In this document: positions 60,208-64,000 of the stretch, piece after piece
Numbering within the stretch: the first letter of the stretch is position 1
Layout: each line of letters begins with the position of its first letter
DNA from: Pisolithus tinctorius
Taxonomy: Eukaryota; Basidiomycota; Agaricomycetes; Boletales; Pisolithaceae
NCBI GenBank assembly: GCA_024663395.1
Contig: JANFAH010000002.1
Span: forward strand, 2,542,001-2,606,000
Length of the DNA stretch: 64,000 nt
Reading direction: 5' to 3'
Translations under genes and position numbers: made by a program
Notes under the pieces: model-generated
Told to the model about the DNA's origin: nothing
The model's input: only the letters and a program-made list of their open reading frames with translations
The model's database searches: none

Positions 60208-61101
60208 TATGCGCCACATACATACCCACCCAGTAACCACATGACATTGATGACACCCAAGCATTTGAGGATGTCAGCTGGCTTCACAAGGTCATGACAG
60301 AGATCAGAAATTTGAACCCATAGACAGCCACCATCAGTCAAACTGTGAGGTATAGACCTGCAACTGTAAGGTAAATGATGAAACTCCTCGCATTCGACAA
60401 ACTCGAAACCACGTGAGGCATATTTCTGCAGGGCTGCCATTGTTTTGAAGCTGAGGGTGCCATAATAAATGGGATGTGGGTTGATCAGCACATGGTGAAC
60501 GAATGTCAGGTTTGGATACGCGCAAAAGATTGTGTCTGTGCTGATGAAATTCATCACAGCAGTGCTGTGGAATTGAAACAATGGGGAGAGAGCAGTCGAT
60601 GTCTTGGAGACAATTACATCAATGTAATGAGTCCCATTGGAAAACGTGAGGATAGAGTGAATGGTGGTCGTGTTGTAAGGACTGGCCTCGATGCATGTCT
60701 CACGGATGACGTTGTAACCTGCAAGGCAGTATTCAGAGCATGTTAATGCGTGATGGCCATGAGAAAGACGTACCCTCACATTCCAGTCTCATCGACAAGT
60801 AACACATCTGCCACAAAGGCACATAAATATCTAGGTCTGAGGGTGTCCAAGCACAGCTGTTGGCAGGCAAGACCATGTGAAGTGCCAAGGAGCTGGAGAT
60901 AATGGCGTCACAGGAGCGCAGGATACCTAGCAGGATGGCACAGCTGGAGAAAAATCCTGCCATCCTCATACTGAGGTGGTATCCGAGGTAACAGTGTGCT
61001 AGGATTGTGGCCATCCCTGATGATCTTGCAAATTTGGCAATATCATGAATGTTACAGTAACCCAGGATATGGTGACACAGTTCTGGCGGTAGACAAAACA
61101 T
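60203..61101 (-). pseudogene. 5' part of F-box-like gene disrupted by the retrotransposon
   Basis: ATG at 61101 gives MFCLPPELCHHILGYCNIHD, an F-box-like start (LPPEL..IL.Y). Exon 1 continues to LSMRLECE; a gtacgt donor and an intron ending ttgcag at about 60,720 join to YNVIRETCIEASPYNTTTIH. The second exon has the features of a family expanded in Agaricomycetes: CAYPNLTFVHHVLINPHPIY, RGFEFVECEEFHHLPYSCRS and DGGCLWVQISDLCHDLVKPA. It runs to GGYVCGAYP, where the element enters; the frame resumes exactly at 52133 downwards. No other disabling change was seen in these exons, so the gene was probably functional until the insertion. Substrate-adaptor role in ubiquitin ligation is only suggested by the F-box-like start. 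Confidence 0.7.
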
Positions 61102-61578
61102 ACCTGGAAGAAGGTAGCGAGGTTTCAAGTTGCCCCAACATCATCCTTTATAGGCCTGCAGGAGTTAAGGGGTTCAAGGGGTGGAAATGGAGGTTAGAAA
61201 TGTAAACTGCAGGGCATAGGGGGTGAGGTAATACGTACAGTGATTGATGATAGTTGATGCTGTTCCCAGCATACCAACGACGAAGCAGAAAGCACAAGAC
61301 AAGGTGGGTGGCAGCACAGCCACCAGGAGGTGTTCGAAAATCAATTCATTCTCATATTTCCAACGTACGCAGTTGTAGAGATCACTGGCCCCCAGTTATG
61401 AAAGTATACAGCGGAATTTGTAGACTTTTTTGTTATACAGTGATCGCACATGTTATCTTTGTAGTGGCACTATGCACTATGTATCGTAAATCAGTCGACC
61501 ACCAATGCAGTCTCTCACACATTGGTTAGGAATGATCCATTGCAGTGGAAGCAGAAGCCCTACTTGGAAAACATATAG
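61102..61578. other. Intergenic upstream of F-box-like gene
   Basis: 477 bp, CpG-poor; no domain-bearing frame recognised. Confidence 0.35.
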
Positions 61579-61986
61579 CTAAGCTGTCATGTAGTTAGCA
61601 TGCTTCGTAGAAGGGAACATAATAGAGATGAACATGAGGAGTGCATTCATGATGTCCTGGAGGTCGTCCTCAGCACAAATGTGCAAGGGATGTTGATGAC
61701 CAGGGAGCACCCTGACAAAAACATATGCAGCAGTCTCACGACAGGTCTGGTGATGCTGCTGGTCAAAGAAGACTATGTATAGCCTGTGGCGAAGTTGCAC
61801 TCGCATCGAAGTGATAGAGGCATCAGGTGGAAAGAGGTATTGATTACCACTAATGACCATCATGCCATTGTCATCAACATGGATGCTCAGTCTGCACGGC
61901 CCAGAGGTTCTGCCGAAAAGAAAACCCCATACGGTGTAAAGAGTTCCATTGTTTGTGCTGATCTGAGAGTGCTGTTGGTTATCCAT
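61579..61986 (-). CDS. Small unrecognised protein or gene fragment
   Basis: The reverse-strand frame from MDNQQHSQISTNNGTLYTVW (ATG 61986) has an intact-looking beta-rich segment FGRTSGPCRLSIHVDDNGMM, NQYLFPPDASITSMRVQLRH and LYIVFFDQQHHQ, then a hydrophobic C-terminus IMNALLMFISIMFPS and stop at 61579. Further exons upstream are possible. Family not recognised. It lies in the same CpG-poor block and strand as its neighbours. Confidence 0.4.
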   Translation of the reverse strand: MDNQQHSQISTNNGTLYTVWGFLFGRTSGPCRLSIHVDDNGMMVISGNQYLFPPDASITSMRVQLRHRLYIVFFDQQHHQTCRETAAYVFVRVLPGHQHPLHICAEDDLQDIMNALLMFISIMFPSTKHANYMTA

Positions 61987-62928
61987 GGTCTGTAGAAAGG
62001 AAAACCCATAAGAGACAACCTCGACGACGTACATTGCACTCACATGTAGGTTGAGAAATTGGAGTATGCTGATGTGAAATGCAATGAAGGCCAATAAATG
62101 CCTTACAGCAAGGGGCCCCCCTATGATTGGGGCTTGATAATGGATTGGTCACGGAGGGGGAAGGCTCCTTATGATCAGTCAGCTGCCATCTGAAAAATTA
62201 AGGGGACTAGCATTCATCGACATGAGAGGCGCACCAGCAGGGCATCCATGGCAGAAAGCCTGCAAACATGGTGCCCCTTACACTCGAGGCCCATAAGTGA
62301 CTTGATGTGCAAAAGGGCTCACACCCCATGATTGGAACCTTGCTGGGGGGAAAGTTGGCATGTTTTATCTCTTCAACGCTTAAGCATCCCCAGTGGGCAG
62401 GCCCCCTTTTTTGCCACGTGATCTCCATGTACATGAGCAGGGACAGCGGACCGCGGCAAGTGGCATACATTGCAACCTGGCATGTCAGAGCATCTCAGCA
62501 TTTGACAAATGTGTACAAGTGCTTGCAACATTCCTAAATACATAAGGACTTCCACACAATCTATTACCTCCCACGACTTTTAACACATACACAGGAGACG
62601 GCTTTAGGCGAGAGTCAATAGACAGCAAAACACTGCGACTGCTATGGACACATTATGCCTCATTAAGTCTGAAAGATGTATGAACCATTGGGAGTGAATG
62701 CGAAGGACACGTTAAGCATACCTGGTGTAATTTCTTCGTGGCTGGCATGTGGGAGAAAGACAGACCGCCACCATACACAGATCTTTTGAGAGGGTTTGTA
62801 GGTGGGGGGGGAGGTTCGCATAGCACCACCATCTCGCACAGGACGCCACTGAACACAGATTTCTTATCCTGTTTGAAATAGTAGTGTATCAGGGCGAAGT
62901 GCACAATGATGACTGCACTGCAAAGCTT
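61987..62928. other. CpG-poor region without convincing gene
   Basis: About 0.94 kb. Reverse-strand frames at 62207-62470 and 62653-62904 are Cys/Trp- or Pro-rich and lack recognised domains. No terminal repeats or RNA gene seen. Confidence 0.35.
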
Positions 62929-63580
62929 TCATAGGTAGTCGCTGGGCGTGATGGATGCATGGTTTTGATTGAATGCCAGGAGCAGACAAACCATGTGTGT
63001 TGTCGCTGCACAATCCAAAGCCATCCTTGTCCATTCTTGAACAGGCCACTCTGCAGTTCGGGCCTCTGCTGTATGTCAGTTGAATCAAGGGTGAGAAAAT
63101 TGAAAGACATACCCTTGATGCTAGCTGTGTCTGGATCCACATTCTCATCTTTCTTCGTGAACAATGAGTGGCTGACCCGGATAGAGGTGACACCATTTGC
63201 CTCACAGATGCAAGAAACCAGCGTCATCCCCTTCTTGGATGGGATGAGTTTTTCCAGAGCCCTGACATTACCTACTATCGTGGGGAAATCCACACAAGCA
63301 GTCTTAAAGGCAGTGTCTTTCTGAACAGCAATAAGTTGACAGCTTAGTTTGGTCTCGGAAAACTCTCGCTTGAAAGCCCTGCCATCCCTTCCCTGTGTCA
63401 TCCACTTTGTGCTTTAACAACAAAAGGCCCTGCCATAGATCATATGCCAGATGGACCACCTCTGGTTTCAGGTGGACTTGAATATTGGGAATGTTTTCTA
63501 TAAGCTCTTCTTTACCTGTGAAATGTGATTAATGATGCCAAGACCTTGAATGCGCCTGCTAACCTTCATCGATCATCAGC
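62929..63580 (-). CDS. Unrecognised intron-containing protein, 5' end uncertain
   Basis: Reverse-strand exons that splice well: AQELMIDEG, then intron gttagc..cacag, KEELIENIPNIQVHLKPE, then intron gtggtc..caaag, then WMTQGRDGRAFKREFSETKL. The frame continues TAFKTACVDFPTIVGNVRAL, EKLIPSKKGMTLVSCICEAN and SLFTKKDENVDPDTASIK. A gtatgt..tacag intron leads to the end WTRMALDCAATTHMVCLLLA and ITPSDYL, stop TGA 62929-62931. Upstream exons probably lie beyond 63,600. No domain recognised. Confidence 0.45.
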
Positions 63581-63758
63581 TCCTGTGCACACACAACACA
63601 TACACAACGTTGTAAAGCACCGTTGTGAGTCAAAGTGTGGAATGCTGGTGAAAACCAAACAAATCCAACACAAAAGACAAATAAGAGTGAGTGGTGGTTT
63701 GCCTCCGCGGAACCTGGAGTGCAGAGAAACCTAAAGTGAGGGGGAGTTTCAATGGCAG

Positions 63759-63797
63759 GTGCTCCTAGTGCAAGTCGTCAACGAGTTACGCAGGAGT
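63759..63797 (+). repeat. 39-bp direct repeat, copy 1
   Basis: GTGCTCCTAGTGCAAGTCGT onward to CAGGAGT, repeated at 63890-63928. Confidence 0.75.
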
Positions 63798-63889
63798 AGA
63801 TGAATGGATGATGACTGAGGAGGGGATGCTGAACAGAGTGAAGGTGTTCAGCCGAAAGGACTTCTTGGAATAATGGACTTCAATAAAAT

Positions 63890-63928
63890 GTGCTCCTGGC
63901 ACAAGTCATTGACAAGTTACACAGGAGT
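63890..63928 (+). repeat. 39-bp direct repeat, copy 2
   Basis: GTGCTCCTGGCACAAGTCAT onward to CAGGAGT. Differences from copy 1 are almost all CG against CA or TG. Confidence 0.75.
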
Positions 63929-64000
63929 GGAGGGATGACTAAGACTGCTGACTAAGAGGAAGCTTCAGATGAATGATGGAGGCAGATAGACTCTTCCAAA

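Noticed and set aside
62207..62904. Two reverse-strand frames rich in Cys/Trp or Pro
   Set aside because: No domain, no convincing splice partners, and CpG-poor sequence raises open-frame length by chance.

Overview
The window is nuclear DNA of a filamentous basidiomycete, most likely a wood- or litter-associated Agaricomycete. The evidence is intron-dense genes with introns of about 45-70 bp, a cluster of Agaricomycete-type cytochrome P450s, a DUF6533-type membrane protein, an F-box-like gene of a kind expanded in mushrooms, and a chromodomain Ty3/gypsy retrotransposon. Exon boundaries were worked out by eye from paralogue comparison and GT..AG sites, so gene spans are firmer than individual splice sites.

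Layout. 1-14.9 kb: five closely related P450 genes (one cut by the window edge) plus two P450 relics. The last two P450s sit tail to tail in an inverted duplication of about 2.4 kb per arm. Each has a TATA box 39-48 bp before its ATG, and four share a 14-nt microexon encoding the oxygen-binding I-helix motif. 16.8-18.1 kb: DUF6533 membrane protein. 19.5-23.4 kb: Vps39/Vam6 (HOPS tethering subunit). 23.5-25.0 kb: an unrecognised reverse-strand gene. 24,986-25,647: a perfect 306-bp-arm palindrome flanked by TA. 25.7-32 kb: a Ser/Pro-rich protein divergent from a DENND6-type DENN protein, then a CPSF6-like RNA-binding protein. 32.2-41.4 kb: SPT2 histone chaperone and an imperfect tandem segmental duplication giving two MFS transporters, an SPT2 relic, and a small gene with its relic. 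41.9-43.7 kb: low-complexity protein. 44-47.5 kb: urease. 48.3-48.9 kb: single-exon protein. 49.9-51.6 kb: peroxisomal-type adenine nucleotide carrier. 52-64 kb: a CpG-poor region in which an 8,069-bp Ty3 element, with 698-bp LTRs and 5-bp target duplication CTGGA, interrupts an F-box-like gene; two further unrecognised reverse-strand genes follow.

Most striking. The two LTRs have identical length and, by eye, differ at about 33 sites, all of them positions where the ancestor was CpG. At roughly nine of these one copy became TpG and the other CpA. The same process explains eight internal TGA stops and the loss of a catalytic Asp of reverse transcriptase. The element looks recent by ordinary substitutions but has been mutated at CpG sites very fast. 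The perfect palindrome at 25 kb shows no such decay between its arms.
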